64,000 nt of DNA, from assembly GCF_005048205.1 (NCBI RefSeq), contig NZ_SUMF01000002.1:124001-188000 (forward strand), read 5' to 3'. A program made the translations under genes and the position numbers. The DNA comes from Chitiniphilus eburneus (GTDB lineage: Bacteria; Pseudomonadota; Gammaproteobacteria; Burkholderiales; Chitinibacteraceae). Below are positions 7,251 through 16,100 of the stretch, piece after piece. Below the pieces are notes generated by a model. That model was given only the letters and a program-made list of their open reading frames with translations. It had not been told where the DNA came from and did not search any database. Positions within the stretch are counted from its first letter, which is position 1. Each line of letters begins with the position of its first letter.

Positions 7251-9281
7251 ATGAGCTTGATCTTCACCGTCCTGACGGTGCTGCTGTTGCTCGTGCATCT
7301 GGCCGCACTCGGCCAGTTGGGCGGCGCGCGCTGGTCGGATCGTCACCTGGTACGCGGCGCCCTCGTGTTCACAGTGGTGCTGTGCTGCTTTTTCGTCGAA
7401 CACCTGTTCGGCCTGGGTTCGCTGCGCTGGCTCTGGCCGTTCACGCTGGCGGGCTCGCTGTTCGTACTGCGACGCCAGATCGCCGACACAGCTTTCTGGC
7501 GCGACGAACTGCCATTCCTGTTGCCCTTCGCCTGGGCTTTCGCCTGGCGCTTCCTCTATCCCAATATCGATGTCACCGCCGAGCACCTGACGGATCTGTA
7601 CTTCGTGCGCAACTACATGGATGGCGCGACGTTGCCGCCACCGGATCAGTGGCTGCCGGGTTATCGCTTCGATGTGTATTACGCGCTGATGCACTACGCC
7701 GCCGCGCTGATCGGCCGTCTGTTCCACCTGAGCGCGGGCTGGAGCATGAATCTGGGCTTCTGCGTGCTGATCGGCCTGCTGGGCAGCCTGGTGTGGTCGA
7801 TGGCATCGCGCTGGGTGGCCAGCACCGGCTGGCGCGCGCTGATCGTCGCGGCCACCGTCGCCGGCGGCAATGGTCTGGCACCGCTGCTGCCACTGCTGTT
7901 CAAAGGCCCGCTGGAAGTAGGCACCGCCATCACCCGGCTGTGGGCGAATACCCGTTTCACCGGCGTGTTCGACCAGAGCATCAGTGTGGAATGGGGCCGC
8001 CGCCTGTTCGGCAGCGTCTCGCCCGATCTGTTGCAACAACCCTGGGGGCCGCGCGACCTGCCGCTGGAAAACATCGGCTACTTCATCTACCTGGGCGACT
8101 ACCATCCGCCGCTGGCCGGCTTCCTGCTGCTGTTCCTGGCGCTGGCCATCATCGCGCGACTGGAAACCGGCACGCCACCGCGGACCCGCGAGGATGCGCA
8201 CTGCGAGGACAGCGCCTGCGGCAAGCTGCTGCTGTTGCTGGGCGCCACGGTGCCAGCCGCCATTGCCACCAATAGCTGGGTATTCCCGCTCCAGGCGCTG
8301 CTGGTGCTGGGCTGGGCCGGCTGGCGGCTTACCCAGGGCAAGTCGGCCTCGTTCGGCTGGCTGATCGGCGGCGGCCTGATCGGGCTGGCGCTGCTCTATC
8401 CCTTCCTGTCCCGCTTTTCGCTCAATTCGCTGGCGCTGGCGATCCGGCCGGTTCCGGGCATAGACCACACCCCGCTGGTGCAGTGGCTGGCGATCTGGTG
8501 GCCGATCCTGTGGCTGATGGTGCTGTGCTGGATCCGCCGCTTCGGTGAGGACAGCCCCTCCGCGCGCTTCGGTGCCTGGGTGGCGCTCGGGGTGATGCTG
8601 ATGCTGGTGATCAGCGAGACCATCTACGCCGACGACAACGGCGCCGATCGCTACAACCGCTTCAATACCGTGCTCAAGTGGTGGTCGTGGTTGTTCCCCG
8701 GCGCGCTCGCGCTGCTTTCCACGCTGCTGATCGCCGCGCCGCGCCGTGCGTGGCGCTGGCTGGCCGCGGTGCCACTGGTGGCGGTGCTGTGCTATCTGCT
8801 GCCGCAACTGCACTACCTGGCGCAACAGCCCAGACCGCACGCGGGCAAGCTGGCCGGCGATGCCTGGCTCACCAGCGATCCGGCCAATCGCCGTGTCCTG
8901 GAATACCTGCGCGTCGCGCCGAAGGGGCTGGTGCTGGAAGGCATCGACGGCGGTGCCTACATGCCGACCTCCGCCTTTGCGCTGCACGCGGGGCAACCGG
9001 CGGTGAACGGCTGGCCATCGCATGTGGCCCAGTGGCACGGCGAGCCGATGCATATCCTGCGCGACGCCGATACCGTGCGCCAGATCTATCAAGGCGCCAT
9101 GCCCAACGCCGCCGAGTGGCTGACCGCGCGCAATGTGCGCTACGTGGTGTGGAGCCGCTTCGAGCAGAACCGCAATCCGGCCGCCTTCGGCCAACTGCAA
9201 CAGCAACTGGCGCCCAGCTACCTGTGGCGCCCGCTGGGCGACGCCGACGGCGTGGTCTATGGCGTGTGGGAACGCCGGTAA
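7251..9281 (+). CDS. DUF2298 polytopic membrane protein (copy 1)
   Basis: 676 residues with about twelve hydrophobic segments and a soluble C-terminal part. The signature region YRFDVYYALMHYAAAL ... LPLENIGYFIYLGDYHPPLAGF matches DUF2298 / Chlor_Arch_YYY (PF10060), a GT-C-like membrane family. The acidic loop residues fit sugar-phospholipid glycosyltransferases, but no reaction is known. The ATG has a strong ribosome site (GGAGGAG) and a hairpin (arms 7215-7220 and 7230-7235) sits just before it. It opens an eight-gene cluster with GT2 enzymes and GtrA. The next gene is a diverged paralogue of it, so a tandem duplication is likely. Confidence 0.8.
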   Translation: MSLIFTVLTVLLLLVHLAALGQLGGARWSDRHLVRGALVFTVVLCCFFVEHLFGLGSLRWLWPFTLAGSLFVLRRQIADTAFWRDELPFLLPFAWAFAWRFLYPNIDVTAEHLTDLYFVRNYMDGATLPPPDQWLPGYRFDVYYALMHYAAALIGRLFHLSAGWSMNLGFCVLIGLLGSLVWSMASRWVASTGWRALIVAATVAGGNGLAPLLPLLFKGPLEVGTAITRLWANTRFTGVFDQSISVEWGRRLFGSVSPDLLQQPWGPRDLPLENIGYFIYLGDYHPPLAGFLLLFLALAIIARLETGTPPRTREDAHCEDSACGKLLLLLGATVPAAIATNSWVFPLQALLVLGWAGWRLTQGKSASFGWLIGGGLIGLALLYPFLSRFSLNSLALAIRPVPGIDHTPLVQWLAIWWPILWLMVLCWIRRFGEDSPSARFGAWVALGVMLMLVISETIYADDNGADRYNRFNTVLKWWSWLFPGALALLSTLLIAAPRRAWRWLAAVPLVAVLCYLLPQLHYLAQQPRPHAGKLAGDAWLTSDPANRRVLEYLRVAPKGLVLEGIDGGAYMPTSAFALHAGQPAVNGWPSHVAQWHGEPMHILRDADTVRQIYQGAMPNAAEWLTARNVRYVVWSRFEQNRNPAAFGQLQQQLAPSYLWRPLGDADGVVYGVWERR

Positions 9282-9302
9282 CGGACAGGGAAGAGAACAC
9301 CT

Positions 9303-11330
9303 ATGCAATCGATATTCCTCCTCGGCAGCCTGCTGCTGCTCTGGCTGCACCTTGCCGGGACCACGCTGGTCATCGGGCGCTGGCTGCCCTACCCCATCGC
9401 CCGCGCCACCGGCGTATTGCTGGTCACGCTGGTGCTCTGCGCGGTCGAGCATGCTTTCGGCCTCGGTCGCCTGTCCTGGTTGTGGCCGTTCACCACCGCC
9501 GCCATGCTGTTCGTGCTGTACCTGTTCCGCGCCGAGGCGCGCACCGAGGCGTTCCGTAGCGCCGAGAAGGTGTTGATCGTCTGTTTCGCCCTGGCGTTCG
9601 CCTGGAAGTTCGCGCTGCCCAACATCCTGCCCAACATGGGCGAACGGGCGGCCGACTTCTACTTCATGCTGAACTACTATCCCGGCGAGCAACTGCCGCC
9701 GCTGGATACCTGGTACCCGCCGTATCGCTTCGATTTCTACTACGCCTTCCAGCACTATGGCGCGGCATTGATGGGCCGGCTGTTCGGCTGGAACCCGGGC
9801 TTCGCCTACAACATCGCCTTCGGCCTGCTGATGGGCCTGTCGCTGACGCTGATGTGGTATTTCAGCGGCCGCTTCCTGGCCCAGCGCTGGGCGCGCTGGC
9901 TGCTGGTGATCGCCATCGGCCTGGGCGGCACCGGCATCACCCCGCTGATCCATTTCGTCGTCGGCCAGCCGGCCGATCAGCCGGTGGAATGGGCCGCCAC
10001 CGAGTACATGTGGGGCAGCGCGCGCTTCATCGGCAATTTCGAAACCAAGGTCAACACCGACTTCGGCCGGGCGCTGTTCCCCAAGCTGAAGCCCGAGGAC
10101 AAACCGCGCCCGGACTTCGAGCCCAACGACCTGCCGATGGAGAACTTCGGCTACCAGTTCTTCCTCGGCGACTACCATCCGCCGCTGGGTAGCTTCTTCC
10201 TGCTGTTCCTGGGCCTGTCGCTGCTGGCCTGGGTGGAAACCCCCGCCTCCGACAATTTCCCGGTACGCCGCCGGCTGGCGCAGGGGCTGTTCGCGCTGAC
10301 CATTCCGGTGATGCTGATCACCAACACCTGGATTTTCCCGCTGGCGCTGATGATGCTGCTCACCTGGGCCTGCTGGCGCGAATGGCGCAGGGAGCCGCCC
10401 GACTGGCAGGCGGTGATCAGCGGGGGTCTGCTGGGTGCTTTGCTGGTCTACCCCTACCTGTCGGGGCTGGCGGCACAGGCGATCAACACGCCGATCAAGC
10501 TGGTGCCCTGGGTGGATCACACCCCGGCGCTGCGCTACGTGATCTTCTGGTGGCCGTTGCTGGCGCTGATGGGCCTGTCGCTGGTGGACAAGCGCAGCCG
10601 ACCGCTGGCGGTGTGCTTCGTCATCGCCTTCACCGCGATGCTGGTGGTGTCCGAAATGGTGTATGTGGACGACCCCAGCGGCGGCAAGTACGACCGTACC
10701 AACACCACGATGAAATGGTGGGGCTGGCTGTACAGCGGCGGCTTGCTGGCCTGCGGCGCCATCGCGCTGGCCAGCGCGCAACGCTGGGTACGCGCCGCGG
10801 CGGCGGTGACGCTGATCCTGACCTCGTTCTATGCCTTCGATGTGGCACGTTACTGGTGGTACGTACCCAAGACCGACGCGGGCAAGCTGGACGGCAAGGC
10901 ATGGTTTGTCCAGGACAAGGTCAACCGCGACCTGATCGGCTACCTTTCCAACGCGCCGCGCGGCATCGTGCTGGAAACCTGGCAGGGCGACGCCTACGCC
11001 TACACCAACCAGACACTGATCGCGATGTTCTCGCAGCAGATTTCGATGCAGGGCTGGACCAACCACGTCAGCCTGTGGCACGGCGCGCCGCAACAGGTGT
11101 GGAACGAATCCAACCTGATCAAGACGTTCTATCGCGGCGAGTTGCCGGATAGCGCCAACTGGCTGATGCGGCACCGGGTGGACTACATCACCTGGCTGCC
11201 GGCCGACAGCAATGCCGCGCCGCAGGCCTGGGCCACCATCAACGCGGCCATCGGCGGTTACTACTACTGGAAACCTTTCGGCGACAACCCGCCCGCCGGG
11301 CTGTGGATCAAGCGGGAGATGAAGCCATGA
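9303..11330 (+). CDS. DUF2298 polytopic membrane protein (copy 2)
   Basis: 675 residues, paralogous to the previous gene along its whole length: RFDFYYAFQHYGAALMGRLF and LPMENFGYQFFLGDYHPPLGSFF align with the copy 1 motifs, as does KYDRTNTTMKWW. It also has about twelve membrane segments and a C-terminal soluble tail. The gap to copy 1 is 21 bases, and its stop overlaps the ATG of the GT2 gene (ATGA), so all are co-translated. Two DUF2298 proteins in one operon suggest either a heterodimer or two sequential sugar additions; this is inference. Confidence 0.8.
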   Translation: MQSIFLLGSLLLLWLHLAGTTLVIGRWLPYPIARATGVLLVTLVLCAVEHAFGLGRLSWLWPFTTAAMLFVLYLFRAEARTEAFRSAEKVLIVCFALAFAWKFALPNILPNMGERAADFYFMLNYYPGEQLPPLDTWYPPYRFDFYYAFQHYGAALMGRLFGWNPGFAYNIAFGLLMGLSLTLMWYFSGRFLAQRWARWLLVIAIGLGGTGITPLIHFVVGQPADQPVEWAATEYMWGSARFIGNFETKVNTDFGRALFPKLKPEDKPRPDFEPNDLPMENFGYQFFLGDYHPPLGSFFLLFLGLSLLAWVETPASDNFPVRRRLAQGLFALTIPVMLITNTWIFPLALMMLLTWACWREWRREPPDWQAVISGGLLGALLVYPYLSGLAAQAINTPIKLVPWVDHTPALRYVIFWWPLLALMGLSLVDKRSRPLAVCFVIAFTAMLVVSEMVYVDDPSGGKYDRTNTTMKWWGWLYSGGLLACGAIALASAQRWVRAAAAVTLILTSFYAFDVARYWWYVPKTDAGKLDGKAWFVQDKVNRDLIGYLSNAPRGIVLETWQGDAYAYTNQTLIAMFSQQISMQGWTNHVSLWHGAPQQVWNESNLIKTFYRGELPDSANWLMRHRVDYITWLPADSNAAPQAWATINAAIGGYYYWKPFGDNPPAGLWIKREMKP

Positions 11331-12307
11331 GCCAGCTGCTTTCGTTGGTGGTGCCTTGTTACAACGAAGAGGAAGTCATCGGCGAGACGATGAAGCGCCT
11401 GCATGCCTTCTGCGATGAAATCACCGACCTGGACATCGAACTGATCTTCATCGACGACGGCAGCCGCGACCACACCCGCCAGTTGCTGCGCAGCTTCGCC
11501 GCCGAAGATGAGCGCATCCGCGTGATCGGCTTCGCCCGCAACTTCGGCCATCAGATCGCCGTCACCGCCGGCATTGATGCCGCGCGCGGCGATGCCGTGG
11601 TGCTGATCGACGCCGACCTGCAGGATCCACCCGAAGTGGTGCACCAGATGGTTGCCAAGTGGCGCGAAGGCTACGACGTGGTCTACGGCACGCGCACCGA
11701 GCGCCCCGGCGAATCGGCGTTCAAGCTGGCGACCGCGCGCAGCTTCTACCGCCTGCTGAACAAGCTGTCCGACGTGCCGATCCCGCTCGATACCGGCGAC
11801 TTCCGCCTGATGAGTCGCCACGTGGTCGATACGCTGCGCGCCATGCCCGAGCGCGACCGCTTCGTGCGCGGCATGGTGAGCTGGGCCGGCTTCCGCCAGA
11901 CCGCCCTGCCCTACAAGCGCGCGGAGCGTTTCGCCGGCGAGAGCAAATACCCGCTGCGCAAGATGTTGCGCTTCGCCACCGACGGCATCCTGTCGTTCTC
12001 GACCAAGCCGTTGCAGATGTCGATCGGGCTGGGCCTGTCGGCCGCCACGCTGGCGCTGTCCGGCATCTTCTATGCGCTCGTGATGCGCGTCTTCACCAAC
12101 GAATGGGTGGAAGGCTGGACCGCGCTGATGATCGCGGTGCTGTTCCTGGGTGGCGTGCAACTGATCTGCGTCGGCATTCTCGGCGAGTACATCGGCCGCA
12201 TCTACAACGAGGTCAAACACCGCCCGCTGTACGTGGTGCAGGAATACCTTGGCTATGGCGAACACGCGCCCGCGCTGTCGCGCAGCCCGGTGGTGGACCG
12301 CAAGTGA
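11327..12307 (+). CDS. GT2 glycosyltransferase, DPM1/GtrB-type, with two C-terminal membrane helices
   Basis: 326 residues. The N-terminal GT-A domain shows VVPCYNEEEVI, FIDDGSRD, FARNFGHQIAVTAG, LIDADLQDPPE and DTGDFRLMSR, the pattern of polyprenyl-phosphate sugar synthases (GtrB, ArnC, DPM1). Two hydrophobic helices follow near residues 235-295. The expected product is undecaprenyl-phosphate-linked glucose or a similar sugar on the cytoplasmic face. The ATG overlaps the upstream stop and its own stop overlaps the GTG of the next gene. A second GT2 of the same type lies at 15000-16100. Confidence 0.9.
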   Translation: MSQLLSLVVPCYNEEEVIGETMKRLHAFCDEITDLDIELIFIDDGSRDHTRQLLRSFAAEDERIRVIGFARNFGHQIAVTAGIDAARGDAVVLIDADLQDPPEVVHQMVAKWREGYDVVYGTRTERPGESAFKLATARSFYRLLNKLSDVPIPLDTGDFRLMSRHVVDTLRAMPERDRFVRGMVSWAGFRQTALPYKRAERFAGESKYPLRKMLRFATDGILSFSTKPLQMSIGLGLSAATLALSGIFYALVMRVFTNEWVEGWTALMIAVLFLGGVQLICVGILGEYIGRIYNEVKHRPLYVVQEYLGYGEHAPALSRSPVVDRK

Positions 12308-13287
12308 AACCCAAGCAAGCGGCCCGCCTGGGCCTGGGCATCCTGCTGGCCGTGTTCTTCCTGTGGCTGATCGCCCGGCAGATCGACCCCGCCGCGCTGG
12401 TGCAGGCCTTCGCCGGCACGCGGGGCGGCTGGGTGGCGCTGGCGCTGGCGATGTTCTGTGTCGGCTATGCCTGTCGTATCGCGCGCTGGCGCGCCATGCT
12501 GGCGCGTGACAACCCGGCCCTGCGCTGGAGCAATTGCGCCGGGCCGCTGCTGGCCAGCTTTGCCGCCAACAACGTGCTGCCGTTTCGCGCGGGCGACGTA
12601 TTACGCGCCTTCGCCTTCAACGCCCGGCTGGGCACCAGTGCCGGCACGGTGCTGGCAACGCTGTTCGTCGAGCGCCTGCTCGACCTGCTGATGGTACTGG
12701 TGATGCTGGGTGCGGCGCTGGCCGCCTTCGGCCTGGAGGCCAGCCGCTTTGCCGGGCTGGGCAGCGCGGCGCTGATCACGGTCGCGCTGGCGATCCTGGT
12801 ACTGCTGCTGTTTCCGCAGTTGTTTGCGCCGCTGGCCCGGCTGGCGGGCAAGCTGGCCGGCCGCGTGTCGCCCACGCTGGGCGAGAAGCTCTCCACCGAG
12901 ATCGAGCGCGGCCTGGCGACACTGGGCCACCTGGCCGCCGGCAGCACGATGGCGCGACTGGTCGGCTGGTCGCTCGCGGCCTGGATCGCCGAAGGCACGG
13001 TGTTCTGGATGGCCGCGCTGGCCCTGCCGGAACTGACCACCGCCGCCGCGGGCTGGCTGGCGCTGCCGGTAGGCACGCTGGCGACGCTGATCCCCAGCAC
13101 CCCCGGCTATGTGGGCACCTTCGATTACTTCACCGTGCGCGCCATGACCGCGCTCGGCAATGGTCAGGCCGCAGCGACGGCCTACGCCTTCCTGGTTCAT
13201 GCCCTGCTGTGGCTGCCGCCCACCGTGGTCGGCGGCCTGTATTTCCTCGCCTCCCGCACCCGTCTTCCAAGAGAAAAGCTGTCATGA
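12304..13287 (+). CDS. Flippase-like membrane protein (UPF0104 / LPG-synthase TM family)
   Basis: 327 residues, about eight membrane helices. The stretches RIARWRAMLA, NNVLPFRAGDVLRAFAF, FVERLLDLLMVL and PSTPGYVGTFDYF fit the lysylphosphatidylglycerol-synthase transmembrane family (PF03706), whose stand-alone members occur in polysaccharide and lipid glycosylation loci. The start is GTG at 12304 overlapping the GT2 stop (GTGA). No lysyl-transfer catalytic domain is attached, so lipid or glycan translocation is more likely than lysinylation. The function is inferred from context. Confidence 0.8.
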   Translation: MKPKQAARLGLGILLAVFFLWLIARQIDPAALVQAFAGTRGGWVALALAMFCVGYACRIARWRAMLARDNPALRWSNCAGPLLASFAANNVLPFRAGDVLRAFAFNARLGTSAGTVLATLFVERLLDLLMVLVMLGAALAAFGLEASRFAGLGSAALITVALAILVLLLFPQLFAPLARLAGKLAGRVSPTLGEKLSTEIERGLATLGHLAAGSTMARLVGWSLAAWIAEGTVFWMAALALPELTTAAAGWLALPVGTLATLIPSTPGYVGTFDYFTVRAMTALGNGQAAATAYAFLVHALLWLPPTVVGGLYFLASRTRLPREKLS

Positions 13288-14603
13288 GTACTCCCCACGC
13301 TACCCGTGTCGCCATCGTCGGCGGCGGATTCACCGGCCTCTCGGCCGCCTATGAGCTGGCCAGGCAAGGCATTGCCGTCACGGTACTGGAAGCCGAAGCG
13401 GACCTCGGCGGGCTGGCGGCGGCATTCGAGGTCGGCGGCGAAAAACTGGATCGCTTCTACCACCACTGGTTCACCAACGATGTGGAGGTGATGAAGCTGA
13501 TCGACGAGCTGGGCCTGAACGATCGTGTGGCGATCAATCCGACCAATACCGGCGTCTACTACGCCAACAACTTCTTCAAGCTGTCCACGCCGCTGGACCT
13601 GCTGAAGTTCACGCCGCTGTCGTTCATCGACCGTATCCGCCTCGGCCTGCTGACACTGCGCGCGCGCGGGGTGGACAACTGGATGGCGCTGGAGGACAAG
13701 ACCGCCGCCGAATGGCTGAAGGAGCTGGGCGGCGAGCGCGTGTATCAGGTGATGTGGGAGCCGTTGCTCAAGGGCAAGTTCGGCCCGGTGGCCGAGCAGG
13801 TATCGGCGGTGTGGTTCTGGAACAAGCTCAAGCTGCGCGGCGGTAGCCGTGGCAAAGGCGGCGAGGAACGCCTCGCCTACTTCAAGGGAGGCTTCGTCGC
13901 GCTGGCCGAAGCACTGGCCACGCGCATCCGTGAGCTGGGCGGTCGCATCGAGACCGGCACCCCGGTGACCGCGATCCGGCCTGAAGGCAACGTCTGGCAC
14001 CTCGACACCCCGAACGGCGGCATCAGCGCCGACCACGTGATCGCCACCACCGCCCTGCCGCTGGTGGCCGACATGGTGCGCGACTGGGCGCCGGCCGACT
14101 ACGTGGCCCGGCTGGAACGCATCCATTACCTCGCCAACGTCTGCCTGGTGCTGGAACTGGATCGCCCGCTGTCCGAGACCTACTGGCTCAACGTGAACGA
14201 TCCCAGCTTCCCGTTCGTGGGCGTGATCGAACACACCAACTTCGAATCGGCCGAAACCTATGGCGGCCGGCGCATCGTTTATCTGTCCAAGTACCTGCCG
14301 CACACCGACGCACTGTATCGCATGAATGCGGATGAATTCCTCGACTACGCGCTGCCGTTCCTGCAAAAGATGTTCCCCAAGCTGGAGCGCGGCTGGATCC
14401 AGCGCCATCACGTCTGGCGCGCGCGCTGGTCGCAGCCGGTGGTGGAGAAGCACTACAGCACGCTGATCCCGCCGACAGCCGGGCCGTTGCCGGGCTTCCA
14501 CCTGGCGTCGATGGCGCAGATCTATCCCGAGGATCGTGGTACCAATTACGCGGTGCGCGAAGGCCGCAAGATCGGCCGCGAACTCGCCGCGCGGCTGGGC
14601 TGA
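13284..14603 (+). CDS. FAD-dependent oxidoreductase, amine-oxidase / protoporphyrinogen-oxidase-like
   Basis: 439 residues. The N-terminal Rossmann motif IVGGGFTGLSAAYELARQG with E at the end of the second strand (VTVLEAEADLGGLA) binds FAD. The rest resembles the NAD(P)-binding flavin amine-oxidase group, including members found in polysaccharide operons that have LDRFYHHWF near residue 50. The ATG overlaps the preceding stop. A soluble oxidoreductase between membrane glycosyltransferase genes suggests redox modification of a sugar or a polyprenyl lipid (for example saturation or desaturation). Substrate unknown. Confidence 0.8.
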   Translation: MSTPHATRVAIVGGGFTGLSAAYELARQGIAVTVLEAEADLGGLAAAFEVGGEKLDRFYHHWFTNDVEVMKLIDELGLNDRVAINPTNTGVYYANNFFKLSTPLDLLKFTPLSFIDRIRLGLLTLRARGVDNWMALEDKTAAEWLKELGGERVYQVMWEPLLKGKFGPVAEQVSAVWFWNKLKLRGGSRGKGGEERLAYFKGGFVALAEALATRIRELGGRIETGTPVTAIRPEGNVWHLDTPNGGISADHVIATTALPLVADMVRDWAPADYVARLERIHYLANVCLVLELDRPLSETYWLNVNDPSFPFVGVIEHTNFESAETYGGRRIVYLSKYLPHTDALYRMNADEFLDYALPFLQKMFPKLERGWIQRHHVWRARWSQPVVEKHYSTLIPPTAGPLPGFHLASMAQIYPEDRGTNYAVREGRKIGRELAARLG

Positions 14604-14604
14604 G

Positions 14605-15003
14605 ATGCGTCAACTGGTCCGCTTCACCCTGGTCGGCGCCACCGGCACCGCCGCGCACTTCGCCGTGCTGTGGCTGCTGGTGCGGCTGGCGATGCCAGTG
14701 GTGCTCGCGTCCACCCTCGGCATGATCGCCGGCGCGCTGGTCAATTATGTGCTGAACCGGGCCTACACCTTCCAGAGCCGGCAGGCGCACCGCGTTACCG
14801 CACCGCGCTATTACGCGCTGGTACTCGGCCTGTGGGGGCTGAATGCCTTGCTGATGGCACTGATGGTCGACCACGGGCACTGGCACTACCTGCTGGCACA
14901 AGCCATATCCACGGTGGTCTGCTTCATCGCCCATTACCTCGGCAGCCGCGCCTGGGTGTTCCGCGCCCATCGCGAGCCGGCTTTGAAGGACAGCCGGGGA
15001 TGA
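14605..15003 (+). CDS. GtrA-family membrane protein
   Basis: 132 residues with four hydrophobic helices and the GtrA signature (RFTLVGATGTAAHFAVLW, ALVNYVLNRAYTFQS, GSRAWVF). GtrA proteins (PF04138) are believed to flip or present undecaprenyl-phosphate-linked sugars made by a GtrB-type enzyme. It starts one base after the oxidoreductase stop and overlaps the following GT2 gene by ATGA, so it may pair with that GT2. This is the usual GtrA-GtrB neighbourhood. Confidence 0.88.
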   Translation: MRQLVRFTLVGATGTAAHFAVLWLLVRLAMPVVLASTLGMIAGALVNYVLNRAYTFQSRQAHRVTAPRYYALVLGLWGLNALLMALMVDHGHWHYLLAQAISTVVCFIAHYLGSRAWVFRAHREPALKDSRG

Positions 15004-16100
15004 ACCCGCCGGCCTCCTTCCTTTCGCAAGAGGCTTCCATGGAAAACGCCTGCCTGCCTATCGGCCCCGCCGCATCGCCACTGCTGTCGGTAGTGGTACC
15101 CGCCTACAACGAAGAGGCCGTTCTCGCCACCTTCCATGCGCGGCTGGCCGCCGTGTTCGACACGCTGTCCGACTACCGCTGCGAGGTCATCTATGTGAAC
15201 GACGGCAGTCGCGACGGCACCCAGCGCATCATCGACGATCTGTGCGCGCGCGACGGCCGCGCGGCATCGGTGGATCTGTCACGCAATTTCGGCAAGGAAA
15301 TCGCCATGACCGCCGGGCTGGACCATGCCACCGGCGACTGGATCGTGATGATCGATGCCGATCTGCAAGATCCGCCGGAGCTGATCCCCGACATGCTGGC
15401 CAAGGCCGCCGAGGGTTTCGACACCGTGTTTGCGCGTCGCACGCATCGCGATGGTGAAAGCGCGTTGAAAAAAGCCACCGCCGCCGCGTTCTACCGGGTG
15501 ATGGACCAGTTGTCCGGCAAGGTGAAGATCCCGCGCGATACCGGCGACTTCCGCCTGATGAGCCGGCGCGCGGTCGATGCGCTGCTCAAGCTGCGCGAGC
15601 AGCACCGCTTCATGAAGGGCCTGTTCGCCTGGGTCGGTTTTCCGTCGGTCGCACTGGATTACCGCCGCGACCCGCGCGCGGCCGGCGACACCAAGTTCAA
15701 CTACTGGAAGCTGTGGAACTTCGCGCTGGAGGGCATCACGTCCTTCACCATCGGGCCGCTGAAAATCGCCACCTACATGGGCCTGCTCACCGCCGCATTC
15801 GCCTTCCTGGACGGGCTCTGGATCATCGGTAAGACGCTGTTCATGGGCGAAGCGGTGCGCGGCTATCCCACACTGATGGTCACCATGCTGTTCCTCGGCG
15901 GGGTGCAGTTGTTCTTCATCGGCGTAATCGGCGAATACCTGGGACGCATCTTCGATGAGACGAAGGGCCGTCCACTGTATTTCGCGCAGGGCTGGAAGCC
16001 CGCGCGCAACCACGGACACCGCTCGTCAGAAGCGGGTTCGCTCTCTCGAAGGGAAATGGAAGATGACCAACCTCGCCACCTGGTGGAGGACCCTACCTAA
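15000..16100 (+). CDS. GT2 glycosyltransferase, GtrB-type (second in cluster)
   Basis: 366 residues from ATG at 15000; an in-frame ATG at 15039 (MENACLP) has a better-looking AAGAGG site and may be the real start. It shows VVPAYNEEAVL, YVNDGSRDGTQ, LSRNFGKEIAMTAGLDHA, MIDADLQDPPELI and DTGDFRLMSRRA, then two membrane helices, as in GtrB and YkcC. It overlaps GtrA upstream and probably makes an undecaprenyl-phosphate sugar. The C-terminal 40 residues are hydrophilic and overlap the start of the next gene by 38 bases. Confidence 0.88.
   Translation: MNPPASFLSQEASMENACLPIGPAASPLLSVVVPAYNEEAVLATFHARLAAVFDTLSDYRCEVIYVNDGSRDGTQRIIDDLCARDGRAASVDLSRNFGKEIAMTAGLDHATGDWIVMIDADLQDPPELIPDMLAKAAEGFDTVFARRTHRDGESALKKATAAAFYRVMDQLSGKVKIPRDTGDFRLMSRRAVDALLKLREQHRFMKGLFAWVGFPSVALDYRRDPRAAGDTKFNYWKLWNFALEGITSFTIGPLKIATYMGLLTAAFAFLDGLWIIGKTLFMGEAVRGYPTLMVTMLFLGGVQLFFIGVIGEYLGRIFDETKGRPLYFAQGWKPARNHGHRSSEAGSLSRREMEDDQPRHLVEDPT

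Noticed and set aside
7176-11174. A very long minus-strand open frame (over 1300 codons) opposite the DUF2298 genes
   Set aside because: It is a mirror frame caused by GC-rich codons; its protein is a Gln/Arg/His-rich mixture without any family motif, while the plus strand has two clear paralogues with ribosome sites.
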